Shown piece by piece: positions 17,670 to 29,808 of a DNA stretch of 55,000 nucleotides; the stretch's first letter is position 1; every line of letters starts with the position of its first letter. This stretch comes from Glandiceps talaboti. Its lineage: Eukaryota > Hemichordata > Enteropneusta > Spengelidae. The notes under the pieces are model-generated. The model worked only from the letters and a program-made list of their open reading frames with translations, was not told the origin of the DNA and made no database searches. Location: NCBI RefSeq assembly GCF_964340395.1, contig NC_135562.1:2485001-2540000 (forward strand). The letters are read 5' to 3'. Made by a program: the position numbers and the translations under genes.

Positions 17670-20215
17670 GATACTTTGGGCTGTAAGAAAAAATAGCCTT
17701 TCTGTTTTAATAATGAATAGCAGACGCTTATTAAAGAAAGGGGTGAATAGAAATTAAGTATTGCCTAAATTACCCACCTTTCCAAACCACTACCTACCTC
17801 TACAAACCCAACGCGTCAAGCTACCAATACCAACCACTAACAACCTACATATACCAAGACATAATTCTACCAACCTACACTGTCACTTACCTCTGCCCAC
17901 TTCTACGGCTGACACTGTGTGACACATTATCACATACTACGGGGCAGAAATCTTATCAATATATTATATTGCTATTTATAATTATGTTTCCATAGTATGA
18001 GATACCTCTTACATTATCCAAACCTTAACGTAGGACGCACCTCATATACTCAAGTACCATATTCATCGATGATATACACCGCTGCCTTCAATGGCGGCCA
18101 CTTTTGCCATACCTCAGAGTTTACGTCACACGTTTGCTATTTTTTTAAATGCATATTTAGTATAACACACCCATGGTGTTAATAATAATAATAATTAGTT
18201 TATTGATAAAATAGACTGACCCAATTCTGAAATATATTCCGTTAAATTACGATTATTTACAATTCGACCAAAAGCTAGTGCAGCGTATATATACAAAGTT
18301 AGTGGTTGGCATGACGACCATCGACCATGTGCTCCTTTACATATCTAGCTCCTTCCAAAAAAAAAAAAAATTCTAGTGATATAGAAATTTCGCCAAACAA
18401 AAATGTAATTCATAATTGTTTTGTTTATGAATAAATCTGCCTTTAAATACAATGTCTATTGAAAGTATTTGAATGTAATAATTTTACAACAAACTCCAAT
18501 ATGCCCCCACTGAATGCGGTGCTACTTGGAAGAGTTCGACCGGAAGTTGTGGAGGTCGTATGCGTAGGAGCTTGCTCGTATACTGTTACTTAGTTTGAGA
18601 AAAGTCGAACTCATACTTAAATCTTTATTAATAAACAGTTTCAACTTATTCTGTTGCTTTGTTCAAGCAAACTTGCTATTCCGAATGTCCCAATCAAGAT
18701 AACATACATACATACATACATACATACATACATACATACATACATACATACATACATTTACTCCTAAAAAAACCTTTAGAATGTACGGCTATAGTGTATT
18801 CAATTTCCACATTTTGAAAAAAAACCAAACTCATTTGCTCCTTTTCATGTTAAAACCTTAAAAAAGCACAGAACATGAACTGTGATGTACAATGACAAAA
18901 CATTAAAACGTATAACCTACGGATATGCTACAAATGTTATATCTAACTTGAACGGTTGCTATAGCAATGGCTGATTTTCTAATCATTGTCATGAGATTTT
19001 GCGACATAATGGATTATTGATTAACGTGAAACATTTTAAAAGATTAGTTTGAAACGTTACTATAATACTGTAACTTTGATTTTGCTAGAGGCGATAAGTT
19101 TTACTCCGACAGTGTAAAATTAATTGCTTTTAAGCTTGTAAATTAACACGCAAGCAACAAAATGTATTCAAAAGGCGTTTGATACAATACGATTCTGACA
19201 CACCCGTTTCCTTCTAGACTACTACCTTCCCATGTTGACTTTGAAATGGAAACGTATGTTTGCCCTTAAACTGAACGAAGAGATTATTAGTTGCAATATA
19301 TACTATTCATTTACAGTGCAGTGACTATAGAATGGGAATTGAATCTCCAAAGAGGGTACACTTCATGTAATTTGAACGTCACGGAAGATAATGATGGAAA
19401 AATCTGATGTAGGAATACCATTCGATTTCTTTATTTTCCTTCATTCCGGGAGTGATCCCCATCTTCCTTATTATACACGTCATCGGTAAAGGTCAAAGGC
19501 CCGATAGCGTCATTTTCAATTTCTTACTTGTCGGTGAAAAAACATAACTTGACGTTTGTAGGCGTGGTAAGATAAGACTGAGTTTTGCTTACTTTTTCAA
19601 TCCACACTAACTAATAGTCATTTATTCCACCACCCCAATATGCATATTTTCGACTGAGGATCACAACGTACCCCTCCCAAAAACATCGACGTGAGGCGTA
19701 TTTGTGGTGTGTATATTTGTATGATTGCTAAGTCGAGTGCAAGAAGGTCGTATCTGATATACAAATTGTATAACAGATACAACCTTCCTGCGATGTCAAT
19801 GACGTGACGTAAATGTAAAATGATGTTTGTCATTCTCCTTTCTATCTAGTCAGATTACCAAGCTGTATAGATTATCGTACAGACATGAATTTCTTACGCG
19901 GTTCTCCCATTCTTATTTTTTGGCCCATGACTATAAGCTCTTCTCGCCCAGCAGCAGCCCAGCGGTGTTCCTACCTGAAAATATGACCAAGGTAGCCTAT
20001 GTATTACTTTTATAAAGATAAATACAAGAAGAGCGATGAATCAAATGGAAAAAATGACGAATTTGCTAAACTTGGCATATTTTAGAACTCGCAAAGTCGA
20101 AGTTTAGATATGTCTGCATTATAAATTCAAACAAGTTTAATAAATTATATCCTATCTTTGTTTTAGTCTCCAGATACCTTCAGCAATTCTTGAAAAAAAT
20201 GCCGGGTCAGTCCGT
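17670..20215. other. Non-coding downstream of the kinase-like gene
   Basis: An ATTAAA at 17730-17735 is a possible poly(A) signal for the kinase-like gene. A (CATA)n run lies at about 18702-18758. No coding exon, RNA gene or element was recognised in the rest. Confidence 0.5.
18702..18758. repeat. (CATA)n tetranucleotide array
   Basis: Fourteen CATA units, essentially uninterrupted, in intergenic DNA. Confidence 0.95.
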
Positions 20216-20411
20216 GTAACTCTTCTCTTTTTTGAGGAGGAATAAAGGAACAACAACAACAACAACAACAACAACTCACTCACTCACTCACTCACTCACT
20301 CACTCACTCACTCACTCACTCACTCACTCACTCACTCACTCACTCACTCACTCACTCACTTTGTATTTTTGCGAATTGAGTTGTAACTCTTCTCTTTGAG
20401 GAGGAATAAAG

Positions 20412-20444
<33 letters not shown>

Positions 20445-20627
20445 CTCACTCACTCACTCACTCACTCACTCACTCACTCACTCACTCACTCGGTCGGTCG
20501 GCAACAACAACAACAACAACAACTCACTCACTCACTCACTCACTCACTCACTCACTCACTCACTCACTCACTCACTCACTCACTCACTCACTCACTCACT
20601 CACTCGGTCGGTCGGTCGGTCGGTCAG

Positions 20628-20662
<35 letters not shown>

Positions 20663-20665
20663 GCC

Positions 20666-20749
<84 letters not shown>

Positions 20750-20764
20750 CGTCCGTCCATCCAT
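20216..20764. repeat. Composite (CAA)/(ACTC)/(GGTC)/(AATC)/(CTGT) block with duplicated flank
   Basis: Two copies of a 30-40-base non-repetitive leader (GTAACTCTTCTCTTT, GAGGAGGAATAAA) at about 20216 and 20382 are each followed by CAA repeats and then CACT repeats. The second copy then moves through GGTC, CAA again, ACTC, GGTC, AATC, about 24 CTGT units and CCGT/CCAT. The layout indicates tandem duplication of a leader plus microsatellite, with period about 166 bases, followed by serial birth of new four-base units. The 139-residue open frame over it is an artefact. Confidence 0.88.
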
Positions 20765-20799
20765 CAGTCAGTCGCTTCAATATTAATTAATAGGCTAGT

Positions 20800-23520
20800 C
20801 AATCAATTTCATTAAACAACTCAACTCCTTTGCATCAACCAATGACCTCTTAGAAGTATATAAAAAATAGAGACTACCATAACGACACTTTGACTGCTCT
20901 AAAGTGGACAGTAAAAATTAAATGTTATTGCTTTTTTCCCGAGAAAACCTTTAAATCTTGATTTCAACGCATTACATGTATTGACACGTACATACTATAT
21001 ATCAAACATCACCTTATCAGTATTAAAGTGTTTTCACTTTTCTATGTTCATCGCAATTAAAAAATGAATGTAGTACATTAGTTATTTTATACATCGTATT
21101 CGGTTGTTCGCGTATGGAAAGGGTGTATCCTGAATTAGAAATTACATAAGAGTTCAAGAATTATTGTAATCTTTGCGTATTATAATGCATAGTGTAGAAT
21201 TTATTCCAAGTATAAAAGAACGAATAGTGTTACTTTGAGAAACCAACGCTTTACATTTAGTGACCACCCTCTGGCAGGGAATACACGGTTCTTTTCAATG
21301 TATCTTCACTAAAAAGTCCTAAACATCAGAAATATCAAATTCGCTAGGGTAATAGTAAATAGAAATTCAAACCTTACTACTGTGTACATGGCTTTATATA
21401 TAATGTAATTTTAGATGTTTACCTAATGTAAGCATTAGATGGGAGCGGCTTCATATAACATATCACAAATATACTAAAGTAATTGACATGTCAAGAGCAG
21501 CGGCTATTACTCGTCTTCATCACGCCTTACAGTAATCAATCATTCAGCTATCCTGTCAATGCAACATAGTTTATATAAATTCATGTACATAAAATGCCGA
21601 CCAACGGAGTATGTAGTCTTTCACCAAACAAATGCCAATCTTAAAGAAGAATCATTACTTTTGATGATTTCGGTTTCCAATTTCCAAAGACATCAATATT
21701 TTGAGACAATTAGTGGTGAATACGCCATGATGGCTGAATATCACACATCAAGTTTTTTCGCGTGTCTACAGCGCCTTCTAATAAATTGTTCTGCGCTGGA
21801 ATATCACACGATATTACTTATTGCCATACTTCAAGGAATTGATGTACAACCATAAAATAACACGTTTATTTTAGTCAAAAGAGATTACATGTACAACCAT
21901 CTTCAAGTAGTATATTTAATAAATACTAAATTGAATTACCAAACTGATACAGAATTCTAAACCCCACAGGACCACTTTTCAGAAGCACGAACGAATCTTT
22001 TAACGACTATTTTAGGTACATGCAAATACTAAGTTAAATTGACTACAGACATGGTAACAGTTTGAATGTAGTAACCATTATGAAATGCAGTCTGTAGACC
22101 CATAGGCTAGTGAAGAATTGGTCAAATCAACCATGCCCCAAGGGGACCAAAGCTGGCGGTATTTTAACATGAATACATGGTTTTAATACCAATGAAAATT
22201 TTATTTTACCCCTGTAAAGTCATTCCTTTAGTAAGATCAAACTTACCCCCGGGCAAAATGTTGGAAAAAAGACATGCTAAGATCTATATTGTTACCGAAG
22301 CAAAAACATAATTCAATCGTGTATGTATGAATTGTACTAAGGGCTGAAAGACATGACAAATTAGCTATCGCTAGTTACATAATAGAACTCCCTGAGTAGT
22401 GAGTACAAGTGTATCGCAATTACTCTAGCTTTTTGTACGAGTGCCTGCGGCAGAACCGTCACGTGCACGAGCGCATTATAAATAAAATACAGCAGAAATC
22501 AACGAAACCACTCATGAAATATACTCCGAGTATCGGCATTGGAATTAACGCATCAAGTGTTTTTGTAACAATTATATTATGTTTATCAAAAACAATAAAT
22601 TACATAAAAACACATGTTTATGAGACTCTGTATAATGGAACGATCGCACGTGCTCATTTGCATACACAGGCAAATGTCGTGCACTTGCCAATAGTATGTG
22701 CGCGCATCGACGCAAGTGATCAACGGTAAACATTAACTACAATTATTGATATACATTTATATTGTTGTGCCACTCGCACCATTTCGAAAGGAGAAGCGAA
22801 TTTGGCTTTTGGGCAGGCGACATTTTGCTGTTTTGTAGATAATATGCTTATCTGGAGTCATTTCTTTTCTTCCTACTTATGAGTTTTGGTACGCGATAAC
22901 CATACCAGTTTTGAAATAAATATTGCAATAATTATTTATGGAATGGTTTAGTAACAACTCGTTCAATTTTTTGAAAAAAACAAACGCGGATTCATTTATT
23001 CTATTCATTTATTAAGTATTAGTGCAAAATGTACTTTTTTTATCGCCCTTGGCCAGATTTAGTTTGAAAAACATTCATGCATATTGAGAACAGATTAAGG
23101 TTTAATCTCTGTTCTTTACTAATGGCACAAACCACGCGTCATATGTCGAAACTATATGAACATGCCGCCAGAAATAGACTGTCGATTTTTGTTTAAATAT
23201 TATAATTCAGTTTTATATTTTACTACGTTCCCAAGTCAGATATAATGATTTTCAGTGTTTTCACAACTGAATTTAAGCCCATGGATACATATTATATTCA
23301 CAATCGCACATATGGCAATGAGTTAAACTATCAAATAATAAATCATCTGAACGTTCTGCTCAGTTCAGGATAAGAAATTCATATATTGCCCACCAGGAAA
23401 ATGTAAGCAGATTAATGGAAGTAAGAGCATGAAATGCAGCCCAGTGAGTATAATATAATTTTTATAAATCCTCGATACAAGGAACAGGTACGTATTATTA
23501 TAACTAACACTCTAATAATA
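20800..23520. other. Non-coding AT-rich interval
   Basis: Open frames at 21559-21855 and 22409-22729 show no recognisable motif, signal or splice context and are judged chance frames. No repeat family or RNA gene is obvious. Confidence 0.45.
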
Positions 23521-23533
23521 TTGTATCGAACAC

Positions 23534-23672
23534 AGACACACACACACATATACACAGACAGACACAGACACATACACAGACACACACACATACACACACA
23601 GACAGACAGACACACACACACACAGACACACGCACAGACAGACACACACAGACACACACACACATATACATA
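23534..23672. repeat. Compound CACA / CAGA array
   Basis: About 140 bases of ACACAC, CAGACA and CATA units in intergenic DNA. Open frames on both strands reflect the repeat. Confidence 0.92.
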
Positions 23673-23912
23673 TGTGAATATAAGTATTTCGCTAGAGAGA
23701 ACAGTGCTCGATGCAAATATTAGTAGCAGAGCATTATAGCCTTAATAAAAAAAGAATAAGGACGATGTAATAAGTCGTTACTCAGAGCTTCAGGCTTCGT
23801 GCGATCATCAGTCGACTAAATTGGGAGTAATTGGAGTCCCAATTTAGTTGTCTGATGATCGCTCGTTACATGTATATATTCATATGAATGTAAGTGTCTC
23901 GCTGGAGAGAAC
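23664..23912. mobile_element. Foldback structure flanked by a direct repeat
   Basis: The left arm 23802-23826 (CGATCATCAGTCGACTAAAT then TGGGA) and right arm 23837-23861 are reverse complements at 23 of 25 positions around a 10-base loop. A roughly 40-base direct repeat flanks them: at about 23664-23701 and 23873-23912, each with a TGAAT.TAAGT.T.TCGCT.GAGAGAACA pattern. The arrangement looks like part of a repeated element or a rearranged tandem copy. It contains no coding sequence. Confidence 0.55.
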
Positions 23913-23919
23913 AACTATA

Positions 23920-24780
23920 GAAGTAAACCCCCGTAAGGAATAGTTTAGTTCGACCATCTTGTTACGCAATATATACATACAAACATTAAATATATATATA
24001 TATTATAATTTTTATTTCAAGGTGTTTGTGAGATTTCTGAGAAAATGTTTCGATTGTTTCAATTATTCAGCTTGTAGACTGGTATTTTAAAAGTCAAGAA
24101 AGTGTTATGTCTTTCTAAATGTATGGTTCATTTGTCTAACAAGGCAATGCCTGTCTCATGTTATTGAAATGGGGTAGGACTTGAAGGTAAACATGTGAGA
24201 GACACAAGGCCAAAATGCCAACAGCTTTCGTGATTGATAATTTCATGTTTTAAATGCAGACTAATTTTCGATTTATGTTGAAAGTATTACGTAGGAGTAA
24301 TGGAATAATACTAAAGGTTAGATAAAATAATCATTCACTTTTCTTTTCACTGACCACTATTTGTATACTTTTAGCAAGAAACTAAGAAACTGTCAGAATC
24401 GCGTTTATAGGTATGATAATTTCTGTACATTGTAAAAAGCGAAATATTCGTCTGTTATTCTTTTTCCATTATGAATATACCCATGGTCTACTGCTTATTT
24501 TTCTAAAGAACACCAACTACACCCACAGAAATAAGAAAATGAGATGGCGTTATGTAGATGTTAATATGAAAATATGACAATATAGCTGAGATTGAATAGA
24601 CTACCTTCGGGTTATCATTTTAGTCCTGCGCAAACCACCAACGAAGTTTATGATTGACTCATAGCTGGGCAGTAAATCTGTAGAGATTACATCGCATCGC
24701 TCATACATAAAGGAACATTGAACATTGAACGCACAAATGCTGTTACATGTAAAGTTGATATCTGGACACTTGTATCCAAC
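23920..24780. other. Non-coding upstream of the GPCR gene
   Basis: AT-rich DNA with a short (TA)n at about 23990-24003. It should include the GPCR promoter or 5' UTR, but no TATA box or splice acceptor can be assigned with confidence. Confidence 0.4.
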
Positions 24781-24786
24781 TTAATC

Positions 24787-25830
24787 ATGGTGAATGCTAC
24801 AAATGCTACAACTAAGCAACTGACCTCGGCACTCCGTTTGACACCTATATGGGCAACTTTGCTATCGGCTTCATTCGAGATAATTATTTGCATAGGTGGA
24901 TTGATTGGTAATGTTCTCTTCATTACTGCTGTTCTTACAAGAAAGAAGTTACGAACGTACAGTAACATCTTCCTGATAAATATCAGTGTCACCGATTTGA
25001 TAGCTATCATCTTCGTCAGCATACAAAGTGCGGACTCTTACATTCAGCGTGGATGGCGTTGGGGTCATGTCTACTGTGTAATTCACAACTACCTGCATGC
25101 CTCTTTACTAAGTATCTCCCTGTGGTTAACCACCTTCGTGGCTGTTAATCGGTACATTTACATTGTCCACAAGCCTAGATACCAGCACGTCACCAACAGA
25201 GCAACAGTCATACTGGGACTGGCATTTGCATGGATGCTACCCATCGTACTTGTATGTGATGACTTCATCCGAAAACCTTCTTCTACTTACGTGGCTTCTG
25301 CTTTTCGTTGCATCTCGATTCCTCTAGCGGCACCGGTTTTCGTTGTTTTGTTCTACGTTCCGTCTGTTATTGCAGTTCTTAGCTACATCTTCATATTCAT
25401 CTACGTTCGCAGAGTACGGATTCGTATTAAGGCTCATGATAGAAACAACCCGAATAGTACAGCCAATAAGAAAGATGGTCCGAGTTCTCAAGAACTTCGC
25501 ATGGTTGTGGTAACGATGGCGGTGTTTTTTCTGGTAACGCTTGGGTACATGCCTTTCGTTCTTCTGCTCGCTGCCTACCAAGCTATGGGGAAAAGAGCAC
25601 CCCCTTTATATATGGTTCTTTTATACCCCTTGCTACATGTTTGTGGTCTGATGAATCCAATCCTCTATGGAGCTACAAACAGAAATTTCCGTGCGGCGTA
25701 CGGAGAGTTGATCAAATGGAAGTTCCTCCGTGGTAAGACTACCGTAACACCATTAGGAACAGTTTCAGCGGGTACTAGCAATACTGTGCCGTCGACCACT
25801 GGACGCACTCAAGAAACATCGGTCAATTAA
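24787..25830 (+). CDS. Class A (rhodopsin-like) GPCR, melatonin-receptor-like
   Basis: An intronless frame of 347 residues from the first ATG, which is followed at once by two NAT glycosylation sites. Seven hydrophobic segments carry class A landmarks: GN in TM1 (residues 41-42), the TM2 Asp70 in NISVTDLIA, TM3 Cys97 with partner Cys175 in the second extracellular loop, NRY (121-123) instead of DRY at the end of TM3, TM6 GYMP (253-256) instead of CWxP, and NPILY (290-294) in TM7. NRY followed by YIxxH is the pattern of melatonin and related orphan receptors, so that is the closest guess; melatonin receptors proper have NAxxY in TM7, which differs here. It should sit in the plasma membrane and couple to G proteins; the ligand is unknown. 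The frame extends 23 codons upstream without ATG. A fragment of its own sequence lies just downstream. Confidence 0.9.
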   Translation: MVNATNATTKQLTSALRLTPIWATLLSASFEIIICIGGLIGNVLFITAVLTRKKLRTYSNIFLINISVTDLIAIIFVSIQSADSYIQRGWRWGHVYCVIHNYLHASLLSISLWLTTFVAVNRYIYIVHKPRYQHVTNRATVILGLAFAWMLPIVLVCDDFIRKPSSTYVASAFRCISIPLAAPVFVVLFYVPSVIAVLSYIFIFIYVRRVRIRIKAHDRNNPNSTANKKDGPSSQELRMVVVTMAVFFLVTLGYMPFVLLLAAYQAMGKRAPPLYMVLLYPLLHVCGLMNPILYGATNRNFRAAYGELIKWKFLRGKTTVTPLGTVSAGTSNTVPSTTGRTQETSVN

Positions 25831-25939
25831 TGAACAATATTTTAGCTAGAGTCAGCCCTCTTCAAAAAGAACTATTGTTTTCTACTTCAGGAAATAATAC
25901 CAAAAAAAAAATATTCAATTCTTTTTATCATTGTTTAGT

Positions 25940-26075
25940 ATCTAGCACCATAATTGCATGGTTGCTACCCATCGTTCTTGTATATGATGACTTCATCCGA
26001 AAACCTTCTTCTACCTACGTAGCTCCTGTTTTTCGTTGCATCTCGATTCCCCTAGCGGCACGGGTTCTCGTTAAT
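25940..26075 (+). pseudogene. Partial duplicate of the GPCR TM4-ECL2 segment
   Basis: About 117 bases (25954 to about 26070) repeat the GPCR coding bases at about 25228-25344, with roughly a dozen differences by eye (about 90 % identity). The translated copy keeps DDFIRKPSSTYVA and FRCISIPLAA but lacks every other part of a receptor, and it ends in a stop at 26100-26102. It sits on the same strand between the GPCR stop and the next AATAAA, so it is probably transcribed within the receptor's 3' UTR. It cannot make a receptor alone. Confidence 0.85.
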
Positions 26076-26186
26076 TTGATTACAACATTTGTAATATGTT
26101 AAAGTACCAAAACAAATCCCATATATCTAACCATTTATAGTATTTACTATACACATGCAATGACATCATTTGTTTTCTTTTTTTGT

Positions 26187-26192
26187 AATAAA
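26187..26192 (+). promoter_or_regulatory. Candidate poly(A) signal of the GPCR gene
   Basis: The first AATAAA after the GPCR stop codon, 357 bases downstream and beyond the duplicated fragment. No cleavage-site evidence. Confidence 0.35.
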
Positions 26193-26634
26193 TCAGTCGC
26201 TTGCTATTTGTATGTATGTCATAAATGTCTTGGATGATTTCGTATCACACGGTGAGTGGGCTTACAAAACATTAACCACAAAGAAGTAATATAAATCAAC
26301 TTGTTCTACTAGTTTCGTTTTCAAGTAACGATTTAGGACATACATTTGCATACTTACATAGAGCAACCTGGTAATGATATATCTAAATATTTGATTAATT
26401 GTGTCAATGTTCAAACACTGCTTTAATAGTTGGCACTGAAAAACATCAAATAACAAGTTAGCGGAATACTATACTAAAAATGTATGCTACGAATGAACGA
26501 CGATTGATATTGACTATTTGCTTTAAAAAAATCTTTGTAAATCATGTCACGTATAACTATTGAAATTAAAAAGAATGAATGAAAAGTTTGATATTACAAG
26601 AAGAAAGATAATTGATATTTGATTTGTTCTACGC

Positions 26635-26893
26635 CATTAAATATCTTCATCGAGCTGATATCAATATTTATCTTAAGGATACAGCTGGGAATTTCTTGAA
26701 ACTGTTTTTCTTAGAAAGAATGATTTACTCGTAACATACACCCACAACATTATTAAATCATTAAATATCTTCATTCAGATATCAATTTCAATCTTAGAGC
26801 TGCAACTGGGATTTTTGAAACTGTTTTGAAACTGTTTTTTAATAGATATAATGATTTATTCGTAACATAGTACACCCACAGTAGTATTAAATC
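26635..26893. repeat. Two-copy tandem duplication, about 125 bp
   Basis: Units at about 26635-26758 and 26759-26893 share CATTAAATATCTTCAT, GATATCAAT, CTTGAAACTGTTTTT, AATGATTTA.TCGTAACATA and ACACCCACA in the same order. They have diverged by substitutions and small indels; the second contains an extra TTTGAAACTG. Confidence 0.75.
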
Positions 26894-27836
26894 ACCTGTG
26901 GGTAAATATGTTTGTGTGGCTGTCTACATAATTGTGCAATCAGTCCGATAACATAAAGTTTTGGGTCATAGCAAAGGAATTCCAATTTCAACCTGTCATA
27001 GTACTATACTGGGTTCAATTGACCTCTATTAACATGTAGTATGAGTCTGTGTTTGAATATTGGTATTTTGACAACTTTAAAAGTGAATATATTGTTGGTT
27101 GTCATGTCCAAAAAAATAGTACTCCAGATACAGCTAGTGTAGCTTTAATGTAATGTATTAGTTATTGTCTTGTTCGTTAATACTCACGGCTTGGACAACA
27201 TACATAGCTGATAATTATTCTAGTCTTTCGTCAAATTCACTTTGTAGATAGAATTTTCCGAACTTGTCAAATACATGTATTTAGCATTTAGAGACATTGG
27301 AACTGCAATAAAACTCACTAAAAGCTGTTGAAGCTGATTCTATCCTGCTTCAAGCTTTTGGTAATGTAACCCTGGACATCTTTGCTTGTTATTTATCTTA
27401 ATTCTGGTTGTATTGATATCGCGTACGTTGGCCTGACAGAATGCATTGTTGATATTATTTCACCAATGGTGTGTAAACATATTTTATTGGCAGCCGTATT
27501 TACATTATCCACATAATATTCAAGGCATACCTATACAAAACTGTTTACTTATTACGCCTGAAGCAAAATGTGGTTATGACAGACATTGTGCATCGATGTG
27601 CGAACATGAATAAAAAAGTGATTTACACTAAACAAGATTGGTTATCTACTTCATTGTTACCAATATATGGCAAGACACGCTAGCAATGATATCAAATGAA
27701 ATTTAAAAAAGAAGAAGATTATGAACGAAAAGTAACAGTCGAAGCAACATCGCCCGGAAATAACTAGATAGACTGCTCTGTCCACCTTAGATAACGGATA
27801 ACAAGGGATACATTTGGTGATGAAGTCGTCATGGGA

Positions 27837-27837
<1 letters not shown>

Positions 27838-27867
<30 letters not shown>

Positions 27868-27906
27868 GACAGACACACATACGTGTGTCTGTCTGTCTGT
27901 CTGTCT
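27838..27906. repeat. (ACGC)n plus hairpin plus (GTCT)n
   Basis: About seven ACGC units, then AGACAGACACAC, a four-base loop ATAC and the exact complement GTGTGTCTGTCT, then more GTCT. The junction of complementary microsatellites makes a 12-bp stem at about 27867-27894. Confidence 0.85.
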
Positions 27907-28977
27907 TTGTTTGTTTGATTGTTTATCTATTTATGTGTGTGTGTGTGTGTTTGTGTTATCTATTACAGCATGCTGTATGTATGGGTATATAATGAAGATT
28001 TTCAGGATTTAAAGATGAACGAATTTCAATGAACATCTGTCGTCTGTCTTATTGATACATATGTTATTTACAATCTCTGTACAACCACTAGTTTTTCTTT
28101 GCTATCAAGCGATTACCTAGAAGCTTGAGGTCGGATTTTAGCATTCACTTGTGTCTTGTACAATATGATACACAAAACTAGGGATTAGTTGTACTACCAG
28201 TGTTGTCATATGACATGTACAGATGTTGCAATAGTTTTTAAACATTGCAAATACTCAAGAGGATCATTTATGGTGTCCAATCAATGACAAAATTACAACT
28301 CCTCATTTTGCTATTCTTATTTCAATTTTACAACTCAAATTTTAAAATAAAATCAGTCAAGATAAATGTCAGATTTTCTGATCCCCTTACAAATGAAGAA
28401 AAAATTCACAAAACCCTAAAAAAATATATATTGAAAAATTGAATTGCCTTTGGATAATTCTTGGCAAAATTTCGTGGCTTATCTAAATACGAAAGCCAGA
28501 ATGTAAAACCATTATATCAAATGAAAGTGGATTCTACATGCATAAATGTAATTGGTGAATAAACATAGTAAAGCTTAAAAAACCGCGTTACAAAGATAGA
28601 AACGCTATTCAGTGCCACACATGTTGTACACGAAATAATCATGAATAAATACTTTACAATCTTTCAACAACCACTTGTTTTTATTTCCGATTACTTGAAT
28701 AACTGGAACAACTAAAATGTCCGATGTTTCAGTCCGATTTTATATTTCGTTATCTACAATGTTAAGCATGATGCAAAATATATGCATTTACTCAGGCAAC
28801 CAGCAAAGACTCTTTCGATTAAAGCAACATTTTTTACTATAGGTGACAGCTTGTAATAGCAATTGTCTTTCAAGTTTTAAAATACTACGCAGTAATTTGC
28901 ATTTCATAAACAACTGCAATGCGACTTTTATGCATAACTGTGGGACTACATATGTAATTATAACCCACCTTTGTCAT

Positions 28978-29004
28978 GAATAAATAAATAAATAAATAAA
29001 TAAA
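28978..29004. repeat. (AAAT)n short run
   Basis: Six AAAT units in AT-rich intergenic DNA. Confidence 0.85.
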
Positions 29005-29595
29005 AGATAGATAGTTAGTATGATGTTATAATCTCACAATATCTAGAGTCCTGCAACAATTAGTAGTAATCCTCTGTTCTTGTAGGTCATTACACTATCT
29101 TAATATTTCTATGATTCGATGAACATTCTAATTTATTTTCTGTTAACATTACACCGCATTCTATCACTTCACTTAAGGGTATCTTGGTAATCGTCTTGAT
29201 CTGTAAACACCCCGTCGTAGCTTACGTTACACCACCGCCTACCTATCGATCCTTAGCAATGAATAATGCGTACTATGTACATAATAATGATACTGCGCAG
29301 ACTAGTCCTCTACATCACGAAATCCTGCATAAAACATTAACACATCCTAGTAACATTTGCTTACGTGGCATAGTTGTCAACATATGTAGTCATTCACTTT
29401 TTCTGTCGAAATCTCATACTGACTTCATCTACTTCGAGAAGGGTTGGCTCGATTTCGTACAATCATTGAAGGTAGGTCCTTGTAATTCATTAAGAATGAT
29501 TTAATATTTCTCCATTTGCATGTTACCTTCGAGTTGGGTGTTTTCGTCTAGTTTCTCGTGACTTGTCGTTGCAAACGTATCGTCCTATACATTTT

Positions 29596-29650
29596 TTGTT
29601 TTGTTTTGTTTTGTTTTGTTTTGTTTTGTTTTGTTTAGTTTTGTTTAGTT
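29596..29650. repeat. (TTTTG)n pentanucleotide run
   Basis: About nine TTTTG units followed by two TTTAG variants, in intergenic DNA. Confidence 0.9.
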
Positions 29651-29723
29651 TTGCAGCGTTCCATTCGTTCACAATATTATTCAATTATGTTCGTGAGGGT
29701 CAGCAAAACGTAACGATAAAAAA

Positions 29724-29725
<2 letters not shown>

Positions 29726-29806
<81 letters not shown>
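29726..29806. repeat. (TA)n, 80 bp
   Basis: About forty uninterrupted TA units. Such tracts extrude cruciforms easily and assemble poorly. Confidence 0.95.

Positions 29807-29808
<2 letters not shown>

Noticed and set aside
20396-20815. Thr/His/Ser-rich 139-residue open frame
   Set aside because: It is a composite of CAA, ACTC, GGTC, AATC and CTGT microsatellites with no non-repeat coding sequence.
23802-23861. Hammerhead-ribozyme-like CTGATGA in the hairpin arms
   Set aside because: The second core element (GAAA/GAAAC) and a third stem at the right distance are missing on both strands, so no hammerhead can be drawn.
25830-26102. The GPCR fragment as an alternative or mutually exclusive exon
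   Set aside because: The adjacent receptor is intronless through this region and its stop precedes the copy, so there is no donor to splice from. A duplication relic is simpler.
28283-28442. Hydrophobic N-terminal frame as the missing anchor exon of the sulfotransferase
   Set aside because: It has a plausible membrane stretch, but no phase 1 donor before its stop, and it lies 3 kb away in AT-rich DNA that yields hydrophobic residues by chance.
29184-29504. 106-residue plus-strand frame
   Set aside because: No recognisable motif, no ATG at its start and no splice context; it may be chance in a 38-40 % GC background.
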